From contig SWBL01000373.1 in assembly GCA_024195585.1 (NCBI GenBank), positions 1 through 47,033 on the forward strand: DNA of 47,033 nucleotides, written 5' to 3'. This document shows positions 1 through 11,109 of this stretch, one piece after another. Both the position numbers and the translations under genes were made by a program. Position 1 is the first letter of the stretch. The number at the start of each line of letters is the position of its first letter. This stretch comes from Aureobasidium sp. EXF-3400 (lineage: Eukaryota; Ascomycota; Dothideomycetes; Dothideales; Saccotheciaceae). Below the pieces are notes generated by a model, which had not been told where the DNA came from, did not search any database, and saw nothing but the letters and a program-made list of their open reading frames with translations.

Positions 1-50
1 GGCTGCTTCTGGTAAGCGCGCTCGCTCTGGACGGCAAGTTCGGTGGCCAT
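1..50 (-). CDS. RPS11: 40S ribosomal protein S11 (uS17), N-terminus only
   Basis: Read on the minus strand from an ATG at 50-48, the window edge encodes MATELAVQSERAYQKQ and runs out after 50 nt. This matches the well-known start of eukaryotic cytosolic ribosomal protein S11 (MATEL.VQSERA.QKQ). S11 binds 18S rRNA in the small ribosomal subunit. Only 16 codons are visible, so exon structure and integrity cannot be judged. It faces away from spc7, and the two start codons are 343 bp apart. Recognition rests on this short but distinctive motif. Confidence 0.82.
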   Translation of the reverse strand, partial: MATELAVQSERAYQKQ

Positions 51-393
51 GTTGATTGATTGTCGGTATGGAGGTCGAGTACCGTGGGATGGGAGTCGTC
101 AAATTTGTCGTCGCACGCAAGAGAATCGGACGCTCTGCGAAGCCGAACTCTTTGGCCAAATTCTCAGCCGGCTGTGTGTTCGGCTAGCGACCAATCAGCG
201 TCACTTGGGCCACCATTTGCTTGGCTGCTCTCTCAGCCACCGGCCACGCCAACTTTGCTCCGCTCGCTGCTGCTCGGCTCACCTTCCCCCCGACGCGGGC
301 GCTTGTTTGTTGTTATCGATTCTTCTGCATCAAGGTCGCGTCACCCTGGCGTCCTCCCTCGTCCCTTCCCTCCGATGCGACTACCACAACACC
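51..393. promoter_or_regulatory. divergent promoter between RPS11 and spc7
   Basis: This 343-bp gap separates the start codons of two genes transcribed away from each other. It contains pyrimidine-rich stretches near 280-375, typical of fungal core promoters and leaders, and no clear TATA box. Open frames crossing it look like chance. Assignment as a shared promoter is inference from gene orientation. Confidence 0.5.
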
Positions 394-3300
394 ATGATTG
401 ACCTAGACGACAAAGAAAACCAGTCGCCGCTACGGCTTGGCTTTGGAAAGTCTCCCTCGCCAAAGAGGCCTCGCGCGAAGAATAACGCTGCTGCTGGTCA
501 AGATGTAAGTGACGCGCCCAGTAAACAATCCTTCTCTCGACCTCGTGCTCGTCGCCTACCCTCCCTCAATTCAATTGCTGACTTGCACAACCCAACAGTC
601 AGTCCCCCCTTCTGCAGTCAAGTCCATCCTCCCCTCCAAAGAAGATGAAGCCAAGAGGCGAGAAGCCCGTCGCAAATCTCTCGCCAACCGCAGAGTATCC
701 TTTGCTCCCGAAGCAACCCTCCACACCTGGGACGTAATCGAGTACATGCGCGATGCGACCGCCTCATCGAGCTCTTCCGACCATGCGAGAGCACACCAAG
801 AAGTCGATTCAGATCCTCCCTCTACTCCTCCAGAGCAAGCCGACGACGACGAAGACGAACTACCACACTCTCCCGAGCACCAGCGCGATGTTCACCAGCA
901 GAAGCGTCGCCGAAGCTCTGCCATTCCTCCCATGAATTTCAACGACCTGGACGACTATTCCTCATCCCCAGTCAGCGGCAGTAGCAATGTCGAAGCTAGT
1001 AGCGACGTTGAAGAAGATGTCGAGTCTGAAGATGACGGAGAAAGCACCGCTATGAGCCTGGATCAAGGAGACAACACTTTGCTGTCCCAGCAGTCTGGGG
1101 ACAGCACCGGCTCAAGCGCTCGTCTTGAAGCTGCCTTACAACAGGCTGCTGCCCAAGCCGGTACTCGTGGTATTGAATTCGACGAGTATGGTGACATGTC
1201 CATGGAAATGGCTGGTGACGAGATCACAAATGCCTTTAAGCCATGGGCCCAAGGTCAGCATTTCGCCGCAGAAGACCAAGAGAACAACAACCCATTCGAC
1301 TCGGTGTTTCGTCCTGGCCCGCAGCCTGGAGACGACGAAGATGAAGAAGACGACGATATGAGCATGGATATGACACGTGCAGTAGGCCGCATTCTGCCTC
1401 AACAGCAGCCTCAGGAGGAACAAGAAGAGACCGAAGACGAAGGAGACATGACGATGGATATGACCAAACCCATGGGCACGATCTGGACCGCCAACCAGCC
1501 TCAAGCACAACCACAAGAGCAAGAAGAGGACGAGACACGCGACATGACCATGGACATGACACGACCCGTCGGTCGCATCATTCAGACACATCAGAATCTC
1601 TATCAACAATCTCCGGAGAGAACCGTCTCGTTTGGAGATGAGACGATGGACTTGACTCAGGCAGTTGGCAAGATCCATCAGTGGAACCCACAAGCTCAGC
1701 CGCCTCGCAGTGCTCTCAAGAGAAGATTCGAGAGTTTTGCTACAGAAGACGTTGCTTCTCCATCAGTGAAGAGGCCCATTTTCGAAGAGCCAACAAGACG
1801 TACGGTAGCTCAAGCACGCGATGCAAAGCGCCGACGTTCATCTTCATCTCGCCAGTCATTAGGTGATGCCACCATGGATCTGACTGTAGCAGTTGGTGCC
1901 ATTCAGCAGAGACAGCAATCTCCGGTCAAGAAGGACAGGCGATTAAGTTCGCGCAGTCGCCGCTCTTCTGGTGCTTCATCTGTTATGGATGAGCAGACCA
2001 TGGACTTTACCATGGCAGTAGGTGGCATTAAACAGCAACAGCAACAACAGCCGAAATCGCCTAGAGAACCGTCCATTATCGAGGAAGATGATGCAGAAGC
2101 AAACGAGGACATGTCTATGGAATTCACTGCCGTTGTTGGAAACATCTTAAAACAGCATGCGACCACCGCTATCGAGCGCCCAGCCACGCCTCGCAAGTCT
2201 CCCTCGCCTGCCCGAACAGATATCCCTACTACACCCAAAGATCAGGATCGTTTCAAAGAAACGCGTGACTTGACAGCCAAGAAGCTTCTGACACCGCTAT
2301 TCGAGAAACAAGCACCTGGCTCCGCTGTTAAGGATTCTGCGGGTTCGCGGAGGAGTTCTACCCGCAAATCTGCCTCCAAGGAGCTCACCACAACTTTGCC
2401 CTTCCTTAGTCCAGCTGTTCTTAATTCCCCCCACAGAAGTCCTGGATCTGCTCGCAAGAGTCCTGCACCGCAAAGGACCCCTTCATCCGTGCAAAAGACT
2501 CCATCGTCTGCTCAGAAGATTCCCTCATCTGCCCGCAAGACACCAGTGTCAGCAACAAAGAGCCCGCACTTTGCTCAGAAGAGCTCGGAATCTACTCAGC
2601 ACACTCCTTTGGCTCAAACAAGCCCCATCTCCATCAAGCAGAATGGCTCGGCCCAGAAGCTCGCCTCTGTGCACAGGAGCCCCGCGTCTAAGGCTCCCAC
2701 TCCTGCATCTGCCGCGAAGAGTCCGGCCTCAAAGACATCATCGCGCAAGAGTCCTGTATCTACCCGTCGAAGCGCGAGAATCAGTCTTGCCGTAGGCCAG
2801 GCTCAGCAAGACGTGCAGGTTCAGAAGACCATGCCTACCCCTACAAAAACTACGGCTACACCAGAGGTAGCTGATGAGATGCAGATCGAGCAGCACTCTC
2901 CAGCGCTCGAGCAGGAAGCGCACGACGAACCAATGGGCGAAGTCAGCTATCCTAATTTGCCTGTCACTGAACAGGAGACCAACATTTCTACCGCAGATGA
3001 ATCACGAATTCTAGAGGCAACCATTACACCGCAAATTACCGAAACACCATCCGCACCTTCACCAGTGCACCATCATACCGCAGTTTCCATGGCTGGATCT
3101 CCGACACGAAATCCAGCTGTTGTCACACCCAAGCAGATTGATCTTGAAGAGCTCAACCCAACATCACCATCTCTCGAGAAGCAGTTGCGAAGTTCGCCTG
3201 TCAAGTTTGCGGCAACCCCTGAGCAGCAGAAACAACATACAGATGAGCCTCGCAGTACCTTCGCAGACTCTATCAAGTTCCTTTCAACGCCAAGTAAGGA

Positions 3301-5038
3301 GGCTGGCACGAGTCCGTTGAAACGTCTTCGTGCTTTGACGCCTAAAAAGTCACCGGCAAAGAAAATGATGACCCCAAAGAAGATTGCGACGCCTAAGATT
3401 TCCACACCATTTATTGTTGAAAACCGAAATGCACCTGGTCTGCTCGACCTCGAAGCTGCCAAGAACATATTTGCTGTGCCTAAAACTGGTCCTTCAGCAA
3501 GAAAGGTCCAGCTTAATGAGTTCTTGGACCTTGTTGGTATCAAATTCATGGACTTGACTGCTTCGAAACGTAGACACACTGTGGCTCCCACACCTAGTGA
3601 GCCACACGGAGCTGATGGCGAAGACCAGAGCATCGATCTTGAAGGAGCAGTTGTTGCAGGTGCTTGCACGATGCCCATGCTCGACTTGTTCCAGCATGCC
3701 TGCCGCGAACTTAAAAAGTACATCTCCGAGGGCAAATCTTTCCTCAAGACATTGGAAGCTGAAGTCTACGACGATCCTCCACCGTTCTTCCAGGCTTACA
3801 TGGATGCTACGCCTGAGCGTAAGTCTCAATTGGACGGCAACATGAGAGACGCCAAGACGAACGCGAGGATGAAAAGCAAAGAGATCTGGTATGATTGGCG
3901 CAGCAAACTTCTGGATGGCCTCTCAGATGGCCTTGATCGAATTCAGGCAGGTCTCGACGCAGATGCTGAGATTCTGGGCCAGAAGCAAGAATCACTTGAC
4001 TCTGTGCTTCCTGATCTGCTTCAGCACTATGAAGGTCTCCTTAAAGAAGCGGAACAGCTAGAGCAAGCTGCAGCTGCGACTTCTGAAGAAGAAAAAGAGG
4101 AGTTGCGTGCTTCCCGTGCTCGTCTTTTTGAAGTTGACGAACAGATCGAAAAGCGCAAGCGTATGCTGGCTAGTCTTCAGCGTGACGTTGACGAGCAGGA
4201 TAGAATTGCCGAAGCCTACGAGGAAGGCAAGATTGAGAGCTTGGCTGCCATACAGGAAGCCGAGCGTGTCAAGGAGTCATGTCGTGGCTTCACCATTGAC
4301 GAGGTCCAGTCACTCAAAGGTATGTTGTTTTAGGTGGGATACCGTGCTCGGGCCTTCGCTAACAGAATCATAGCATCAGTTGCACAGCTTGAGAAGCACA
4401 CCGGCTGGGCTATCGCTTCGGCCTCTGATACAAACCTCACAATGACCTATGCAAACACACTGCAGCTCTACTTCAACACAACATCCTTCAAAACCACTTC
4501 TTCCTCACAAGCGACCAATTCCACAAACTCACCCATCTCACTTACGCATATCACGCCTACCACGTTGACGACTGAGAAGCGCTTCTTTCTTCAACTTATG
4601 CGTGCACAATTGCAGTGTCTGGATCAAAAGACTATCTCTCTGAAACAGCTTCTTGGCTTTGTGCAGAGAGGTTGGGACGCTGCCTCACTGATCGCCGAGC
4701 AAGTGCGCTGTTTGACTCTGGAGCAACTTGTCAATGTCAGCATCCTCAGTGATGAGCGTCTTGCTATCGACGTTTGCATCTTGCTGCCCAAGGTTGAGAC
4801 CAAGGTCAAGGTGGGTCTGCGATTGACAGCCACATTCTCAGACCCCGAGGCACAAGACTTGGACATCAAGAACGAGATTGATGTTGACGCCAGGGTCGTG
4901 TATGGCGAGCCCTACAACGAGAAGAACATGTCTGAGTTTGTGGGCAAGAGAGTCAAAGGTCAAGGATTTGAGGGCTGGGATGCGACCATCAGAGAATTGA
5001 AGACCAGACTTGTTGCGACCGGGCGCAAGGGACGTTGA
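394..5038 (+). CDS. spc7: Spc7/KNL1 kinetochore scaffold protein
   Basis: Spc7 is the KMN-network scaffold that recruits Bub1/Bub3 checkpoint proteins and PP1 to kinetochores. Exons 394-504, 599-4319 and 4374-5038 give 1498 residues. The first intron (GTAAGT...CAACAG) and second (GTATGT...ATAG) keep phase. After exon 1 come KSILPSK and RRVSFAPEATLHTWD, the PP1-docking region. Residues about 237-550 carry eight degenerate MELT repeats (MSMEMAG, MSMDMT, MTMDMT twice, TMDLT twice, TMDFT, MSMEFT), most followed by a V/M-G pair. A long S/T-P and Lys-rich stretch (about genomic 2420-2780) resembles Cdk-phosphorylated linkers. The conserved C-terminal part begins near FMDLTASKRRHT, followed by coiled coil (about 3800-4300) and the RWD-like end. 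Length is normal for filamentous fungi. Start chosen because MIDLDDKENQSP is the typical N-terminus. Confidence 0.95.
2420..2780 (+). repeat. low-complexity SP/TP-K coding repeat inside spc7
   Basis: Degenerate tandem units of roughly 8-10 codons of the form (S/T)P-S-S-x-(Q/R)-K recur here, for example KTPSSAQK, KIPSSARK, KTPVSATK. Each contains a minimal proline-directed phosphorylation site beside a basic residue. The units are diverged at the DNA level, so this is an old protein-level repeat and not a recent microsatellite. Confidence 0.7.
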
Positions 5039-5544
5039 TACTGTTGCAGGGTTATCCATTGTTTCTGTACTGTATCTATCTTCCAGGCAGCGATATATGG
5101 CGGAGGCTTAGCACAAGGCGTTTGGATTGACTGGGCTGTGAATGGCGGAGTTTTCGATTCATCAATTGGGTAGGAGTGAACTTTAACGATGAACATGACG
5201 ATATTTACATCATTCGCTGCGCCCTGTTTCTTCCATCCTTCGATTGTCGTTCTACACCTGGTTGTTTCTCGAGTGCTTGTCCAAACCAAGCATTTCCTGA
5301 CGACGATCCTCCGTGGGGCGCAGTTCCCCGCACGGGTGATCCCCGTTGTTTCCCTATTCAGGTGGCCGGGGGGTCACCCGACCCTGTTAACTTGAACGAC
5401 ACCTTATATTTAAACACCTTGCTGCCTTGTTCAGATAGAACCCATCAATTCTGCATTCAAGAGCTTTATCAACATACGATCGAATCACACACAAAGAACA
5501 CATATCAAAACATCAAAGATACAAAGAAGAATTGACCAACCAAG
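5039..5544. promoter_or_regulatory. spc7 3' region and promoter of the small hypothetical gene
   Basis: This 506-bp gap holds the spc7 3' region and the upstream region of the gene starting at 5545. A good TATA element (TATATTTA) lies at 5405-5412, about 135 bp before that ATG. A GC-rich patch at 5310-5395 with runs of C and G precedes it and could hold regulator sites. Near the ATG the leader is A-rich, common in well-expressed fungal genes. Confidence 0.45.
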
Positions 5545-6066
5545 ATGCCGCACATGTTCCAATCCTCAGCTCCAAAGTCCCTCTTCGATGGACTGGATGA
5601 CAACAAACAAGGACAAGCTCAAACAAATCCTTCATCCTCCTCATCGGCACAAGCAACTCAAGATCCCTACACCTCGACTAAAAAACCCGATTTGGACCCA
5701 GAAGTCTCGAGCGTGTTTACACAATCCACTCTCGGTCCTTCCGAGTCCATCCACAAAGAGAATGCCTCATCTTCAGGTTTCGGGTTCCTGAGGCGTAACA
5801 AGTCTAAATCTGAGCAGCAGCAGCAACAAGCTTCTCTTTTGGGAGATGGCACAAGTACAGAAGTGAAAGAGAAGAAAAAGAGCAGATTTGAGAATCCGTT
5901 CAAGCCGCATGAGCAGACCGAGGAGGATAGAGCCATCATGGAGAAGATGCGACAGAGGTCGGGAAGTAGAGAGGAAGCTGTTAGGCAAGGAGGTGCTCAG
6001 CCGGCTGGATACAAGGGTCCTGGAGGAGCGCAAGCCATGGCAATGCCTTGGAACGGTGCTTGTTAG
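5545..6066 (+). CDS. hydrophilic, mostly disordered hypothetical protein (173 aa)
   Basis: A single-exon frame of 173 residues that I do not recognise. It has no signal peptide, membrane segment or known motif. The first two thirds are rich in Ser, Gln, Asn and Thr with an SSSSS run and a QQQQQ run (residues about 92-96). A more conserved-looking basic/acidic stretch follows (RFENPFKPHEQTEEDRAIM), then an Arg-rich helix and a Gly/Ala/Pro-rich end finishing in WNGAC. A TATA box and A-rich leader immediately upstream, good codon use and an ATG in a normal context support a real gene. Composition suggests an intrinsically disordered cytosolic or nuclear protein; function is unknown. Confidence 0.75.
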   Translation: MPHMFQSSAPKSLFDGLDDNKQGQAQTNPSSSSSAQATQDPYTSTKKPDLDPEVSSVFTQSTLGPSESIHKENASSSGFGFLRRNKSKSEQQQQQASLLGDGTSTEVKEKKKSRFENPFKPHEQTEEDRAIMEKMRQRSGSREEAVRQGGAQPAGYKGPGGAQAMAMPWNGAC

Positions 6067-6786
6067 TATGTAAGGAGGCGCTGGGTGTATTGTTTTCATG
6101 TTTAGGATACGTAAGAGGAAGGGTTATGGTCATGTCTTGAACGAATCTGATTTTTTAGTTTTTGACTTGGTGTTGACTCACTTTTTCTAGTGTGTGTTTT
6201 GTGCATCGATACTTCTAATTGGTTGTCTTATGGCTAGCTGAAGGATACTACTGTCTGGCAGAACGGTGAACGCTATATACCTGCCCAGGTGCTGCAGCCT
6301 ATAGCTTTCATCATGCTCCTCAACTTCAGCACAGAGTAAAGTATACACTATAAACGATTTTGGAGAGCAGATAACATGTGGCTTACTCGATAGACGTTGT
6401 CTCTGTTTTCTGATCACATTGTGGGTTTTCTACAGATATACGTGTTACATAGTCTAGTACACAGCGAGGTCGCTGGAGAGTGGTGTTGTAGGATAGCCCT
6501 GTATCGAGGCCGGACATGTGTTCGCTGAGATTGAGAGGAGTAACAATTATACCCACCTAATCACTCATCCAGGACACTTCTACTGTCGTTAGTCACAACT
6601 CATGATGCACTTCATGATCTTGATCATGATACTGTTCTCCACCTTGTTCTGTGAGAAATGAAAACATTGAGAATGTTTCAGAAGGATCGTCTTCACTTGA
6701 CATAAATATCGTTGATTCAATGAGTATACAATTGCGGACATCAGGACCAGAGAAAATCGTAAAACTGAGATACCCGAGAGGACACA
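6067..6786. other. convergent intergenic region, no gene seen
   Basis: This 720-bp AT-richer stretch lies between the 3' ends of the hypothetical gene and the seven-helix receptor gene. I see no convincing frame, RNA gene or repeat. It probably contains both 3' untranslated regions. Confidence 0.5.
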
Positions 6787-8272
6787 CTATGCCTTATCCC
6801 AACTCCACTCGGCCAATATCCTCGAGACCCTTTTGATGCTAATCCTCTTAGGTTTATTCGCTTCTTTTTGTTCGGGACCATGACATGTGGTCCTAGCTGA
6901 ATGTGACCCGCTCCATTGCGCATGGATATCAGTCCAGGTCAATCTTTTCTTGTCTTGCGCTGCCTTTGCAGTCTCTATGGTAGGCTGCTTCCAGGGCCGT
7001 ACATCCGAGTCTGCAGTGATACGATGGGTGAGCTCTGCTGATTGTGGTTGGTCTTCGTCAGACTGTTCGGAAATGGGCTCTTCAATCGAAAGACTGTCTC
7101 CGCGGAGTGTCAATTCGTCCGTGGGTTTGCATGATGAACGTCTGCGAAGTTGTGATGTTTCGACCGACAAGGTTTGAGATGTGGTGTCCGCCTCAGCAGT
7201 TGCAACAACGACCATCGCAGGGATAGACTTGACTTTATGCATCGAGTCTTTGCTCGAGCTCGAGATAGAAGTCGCAGACACAGACTTCAGACTGACTGCC
7301 TTCGCTTGGCCCACCTCGGCCTCTTCCATGTCATCCAGGTTGTAATTTTGAGAAGAACGAGAGTGTTCGCTGCGCTCACGTAAACTTCTGATCAGGGGAC
7401 GCAGGGTAAGCAGGCAAGCGGCAGTAACACCAGTACCCACTTCGGCGACACTGAGAACAGCCACAGGGTATGACATTGTCCAGAACTCCCTTCCCATGCC
7501 TCCAAGGGCGTGAATGAAGCCGAACCGGGGCATGGACATGATGCTGCTCACACACCCCAACGCCAAGATGAAGCATGCAGAGATCTTGGCCTGGTGATTC
7601 ATCTTCATGGCGCGAAGGGCAAAGATAGGAAGCAAAGCGAGTACCCAATCTGCTATTGTGTTGATGACACTGTTAGTATATTGCACGCCCTGCATGGCGT
7701 CCCAACTAATACACATAGAGTGTCGGTACCGGGCATCAAAGTCCATAGGATTTCCACAGCGGAAGATGATGGTGAAGAAGGTCGCAAGGCCAAATGCAGT
7801 GTGTATTGCTACAGTGGCTTGCACGGTTCGACGTTGCCACCTTTCGAGTAGGATGCGGTTGAAGGTGATTGCAAGAGATGCCTTGAGAAACACATTTGCG
7901 AGTGTGTAAAAGGCGAATTGAAAAACTTGGTACTTTCAAACAATGTCAGTATAGAAACCCTACTTGGAAGAGATGTGGCTTACCGTCACATCTATCGACG
8001 CAACTTCGACATCCTTCAGGTCCCGCCCGATAGTGATGAGAAGACCGCTGTCAATCGTGAATACAAGCTGTGAACTAGTGAGTACAATAATGTATAAACT
8101 CAGTCACTATTGTAGTACAAACCATCGCAACGACCAGAAGCCAGTCGTCTAGACCGAAAGATCGCTTGATGTGTCCCTTGACTATAGCCCGTAGAGAGAA
8201 AGCGATCCACGCGACGACTAGATACGCTGCTGAGACACCGATCATGGCGTTTGCTCTCCCTTGGAGACCCAT
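6787..8272 (-). CDS. seven-helix membrane protein, fungal rhodopsin/PTH11 (SAT4) family
   Basis: Exons 8272-8123, 8067-7984 and 7932-6787 give 459 residues with phase 0 at both junctions. The family is integral plasma-membrane proteins, some of which (such as Magnaporthe Pth11) act as receptors in surface sensing; ligand and role here are unknown. Visible hallmarks are the SFGLDDWLLVVAM segment after the first helix, the ANVFLKASLAI helix, a conserved Cys in IFRCG and another in SMCISWDA, and NSVINTIADWVLALLPIFAL. About seven helices occupy roughly the first 270 residues. The remaining 190 residues are a hydrophilic Ser-rich tail, probably cytosolic. There is no N-terminal CFEM domain and the protein begins almost directly at helix 1, so a missed 5' exon is possible. 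The splicing model was built by hand. Confidence 0.82.
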
Positions 8273-9224
8273 GGTGATATGTTATCGCAGTAATGCCGGT
8301 GTTTGTAAACGCAAGCAGTAGTCCAACGAGCAGTATCCTAACAAGCCTCGATTGAGAAAGCACGTCACGGTCGAGAGTCCGGTTGTCGACGAGTGTAATG
8401 TGTTGATGGAAGAAGAAAAACGGAGCCCAGTCCTAAAAGAATGCAAAGAAAGACCACTCTGATGGATTATCGCGAAAAGAACACAACCAGATGCACTAAC
8501 TACTAAGGAAGGAGCAACGCGGAATCTTGGGAGAGGTCGTCCTTTTACCCACCTCGACAGCCCGTTACATGAGTGTTTAAACAACGGCAGCAGCATCATG
8601 GCGTGGATGAATCTGTAGGAGAGTTCCTACACAAGCAACATTGAGACAAGTCTATCGAAACGCACAGGCTTCTTGCCTAGGTCAGGTCGATATCGCTATC
8701 CCGTTGAACCGTTTTTTTCTTGGTTAAACAGCCGCAGCCTCGACGGCAGTTGATTGAGATGGCTTGCAACATAAGCATCGTTCGTCGACAGTAAGATGGA
8801 TCAATCAATGTGATCGTCATGTAGTGACGGGAACATTATCACTACGAATGTCGGAAAAGATGGAAAAGCAAGAACATGCAAGCGGTGGCATCAGATTCTT
8901 GGCTTTTCCTCCAGCACGCTCCAGCCACCGCTTCCATCTGGGCTTCGACGTTCTCCGTTGCTCATCTGTCTTAGCAAATTCAACGTTCTCAAGGATTGTG
9001 CTGACAGCGAGTCATACGATTTGAGATAACTCTAGTTCGGCTAGCTAGAATGACAAGGAACCACGATTCTCTTCAGCATAAGGTTAACACTTATCGATCG
9101 ACATGCCCGGATGTCGTTGCATCAAGCATTTCACATTTTGACAATACAAATCATAAGACGAAGAGGCTCAAGATGGGTTTGAAGGTGTCAGAGTTTGTAC
9201 TGGGTTTCTCATGCTATAGTTTGC
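8273..9224. other. intergenic region upstream of the receptor gene, no gene seen
   Basis: The 952-bp stretch lies between the start of the receptor gene and the 3' end of the cyclophilin gene. Open frames on both strands have poor composition and no recognisable motif. It likely holds the receptor promoter and the cyclophilin 3' untranslated region. Confidence 0.5.
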
Positions 9225-10408
9225 TCAAGCCAAAGACTTGTCGTATACGTAGGGAGTCTTGGAAGATGAACGGCTCTTCAAGAAGAGAGCGCAGAGACCG
9301 AGGATAACGGCCAGAGCACCAATCTTTGCAAGCCAGCTGATACCAGCATCGTTGACGGCGTCACCATAACCAGCAGCCAACTCTTCCTCCTTGTGGTGCG
9401 ACAGAGGCTCGTCGCCCTTTTCGTTGACAGGAGCGTCTGCAGCAGGTACGGGAACAGGAGCAGCGATTGGCTCGTCTTCTTCTTCCTTGAGGTCCGCAAC
9501 GGGCTCAGCAGACCCAATGAGCTTATCTAAAGATTGCAAGCATCAGCGGCTCCGAGCAGCGATTGAGGAATTGAAGCAAGCTGAAACGGAACCAGACATA
9601 CCGCCCGGGACACGATCAGAGCTCGGCTCTAATACCTTCTTCGGGGACCTCGAGCTCGCCACTCTTGGCAATCTTGATGGGCTTCTGAGGCTTGTCGCCA
9701 GCACCCTTGGGAAGGTCCTGGATCTTGTCGACGACGTCGTAGCCCTCGAGGACCTCACCGAAGACGACGTGACGGCCATCGAGCCAGGAGGTGATGGCGG
9801 TGGTGATGAAGAACTGCGAGCCGTTGGTGTCCTTGCCGGCGTTGGCCATGCCTGGAAGAGGAAATGTTAGAGGCAGGTTTTGCAGGCATTCATAGCAGAA
9901 TAACTTACTGAGGAGACCCTTCTTGCTGTGCTTCAGCTTGAAGTTCTCATCGGGGAACTTGTTGCCGTAGATGGACTTGCCGCCAGTGCCGTCACCCTTG
10001 GTGAAGTCACCACCCTGGATCATGAAGTCCTTGATGACACGGTGGAAAGTGGAGCCCTCGTAGCCAAAGCCCTTCTCGCCAGTAGCAAGAGCTCTGAAGT
10101 TCTCGGCAGTCTGATGACACGTAAGCATGGAGGCTGTGGGTATGGAAGCAGTGGATGTAGCTACCTTGGGGACGGTCTTGCCGTAGAGACCGAGGACGAT
10201 ACGTCCGATTTCTTCGTCACCGGAGGTCACATCGAAGTAGACCTGCAAGTACGTGAGCAATTGAGATTGGGGCAGCTATGGAGCTTGGAATGTGTACCTT
10301 GTGGGTGATCTTGGGACCCTTGGCAGCCTCGGAAGACTGAGCAAAGAAGACAAAGGTGAAGGTGAGAACCACCAACAAGGAGATGATGAGTCTCTGGAAG
10401 CTGGCCAT
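9225..10408 (-). CDS. cypB: ER cyclophilin (peptidyl-prolyl cis-trans isomerase B type) with C-terminal membrane anchor
   Basis: Cyclophilins catalyse cis-trans isomerisation of Xaa-Pro bonds; this one is predicted for the secretory pathway. Exons 10408-10298, 10242-10165, 10110-9909, 9851-9636 and 9526-9225 give 302 residues, all junctions in phase. Residues 1-28 are a signal peptide (hydrophobic [13 protein letters not shown], then SSEA). The cyclophilin domain covers about 37-196, with active-site residues present in [15 protein letters not shown] and [13 protein letters not shown]. After PEED comes a tail rich in Glu, Pro and Ala, then a single helix ([13 protein letters not shown], residues about 267-285) and a short basic end. 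The last exon joins by a GTATTA donor and a TTTAG acceptor. If that last intron is retained, the protein ends in GIRAEL instead. Divergent from mitochondrial S13, 229 bp apart. Confidence 0.9.
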
Positions 10409-10637
10409 GATTGATGTTGCGAGTCGGAGGAGAGCAGCAGAGGAGAGGATCAGGGACAGTCGACAGTCGACAGTCGACAGCATTGCGGAGAAGGCAGGCG
10501 CACTGACCTCCGCCGGTCTCGAGTCTTGGCACCTCCGTCGCGACTGCCGACTTTGACCAACGACGACGACGACGACGTTCACATCTGCCACCAGCTTTGC
10601 GCCTTCCAATAACTCTCGCTCTCGCAAAATACTCACC
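10409..10637. promoter_or_regulatory. bidirectional promoter, cyclophilin / mitochondrial S13
   Basis: The 229-bp gap separates two start codons facing away from each other. It contains a 7-bp tandem repeat (10456-10480) and a GAC trinucleotide run (about 10559-10576) in the S13 leader. No clear TATA box is seen. A shared promoter is inferred from orientation and spacing. Confidence 0.5.
10456..10480. repeat. 7-bp tandem repeat (ACAGTCG x3.5)
   Basis: Three and a half exact copies of ACAGTCG lie in the divergent promoter. Each junction creates a GTCGAC palindrome, so the array could be a cluster of identical protein-binding half-sites or simple slippage. Confidence 0.85.
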
Positions 10638-11109
10638 ATGGTTGTAAGTAGCCGTTCTGTGCGCCTCCGCCAGCTCTATGTACCAAGACTGACTTTCATG
10701 CAGCTCGTCTTTGGAGTCAACTTTGCCGAGTCGCGCCTGGTCAAGAGCGCTCTCGAGAGCTTCTACGGTGTCGGTCCTCAGATCTCGCAACGTCTCATGG
10801 CTCGCCTGTCTATCCACAACACTTCCAGACTCTCCGGTCTAGGTCACCGTACCGTCAACGACCTCTCGGCCGAACTCCAGAACTTGACCATCGAGAACAA
10901 CCTGAGGAGGAAATTGCAAGACAACATCAAGCGTCTAAGAGATATGGGAACATACAGAGGAAGACGTCACGCTATGAGTCTGCCCGTTCGTGGTCAGCGA
11001 ACCCGCACACAGGTTTGTCCACAAATCTTCTTGCATGTCGCTGCAAAACTGACGCCCAGTCAAGATCGCAACAGCCAGAAAGTTGAACAGAGTCGTCCGC
11101 AGAGGCTGA
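10638..11109 (+). CDS. SWS2: mitochondrial small-subunit ribosomal protein S13 (uS13m)
   Basis: uS13 sits in the head of the small ribosomal subunit, contacting rRNA and the large subunit. Exons 10638-10643, 10704-11012 and 11065-11109 give 119 residues. The first coding exon is only ATGGTT. The protein reads MVLVFGVNFAESRLVKSAL, then the helix-two-turn-helix region (YGVGPQISQRLM), the segment YRGRRHAMSLPVRGQRTRTQ and the basic end ATARKLNRVVRRG. The last intron uses a TCAAG acceptor at 11062-11064. A competing CAG 5 nt upstream would shift the frame and destroy the conserved end. The SLPVRGQRT motif and lack of a eukaryotic S18-type tail identify the bacterial-type mitochondrial form. Length matches fungal orthologues; import must use the mature N-terminus because there is no long presequence. 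Confidence 0.9.

Noticed and set aside
1136..1693. 185-codon antisense frame inside spc7
   Set aside because: It is the reverse reading of the acidic MELT region and has Leu/His/Val runs expected from Gln/Glu/Met codons.
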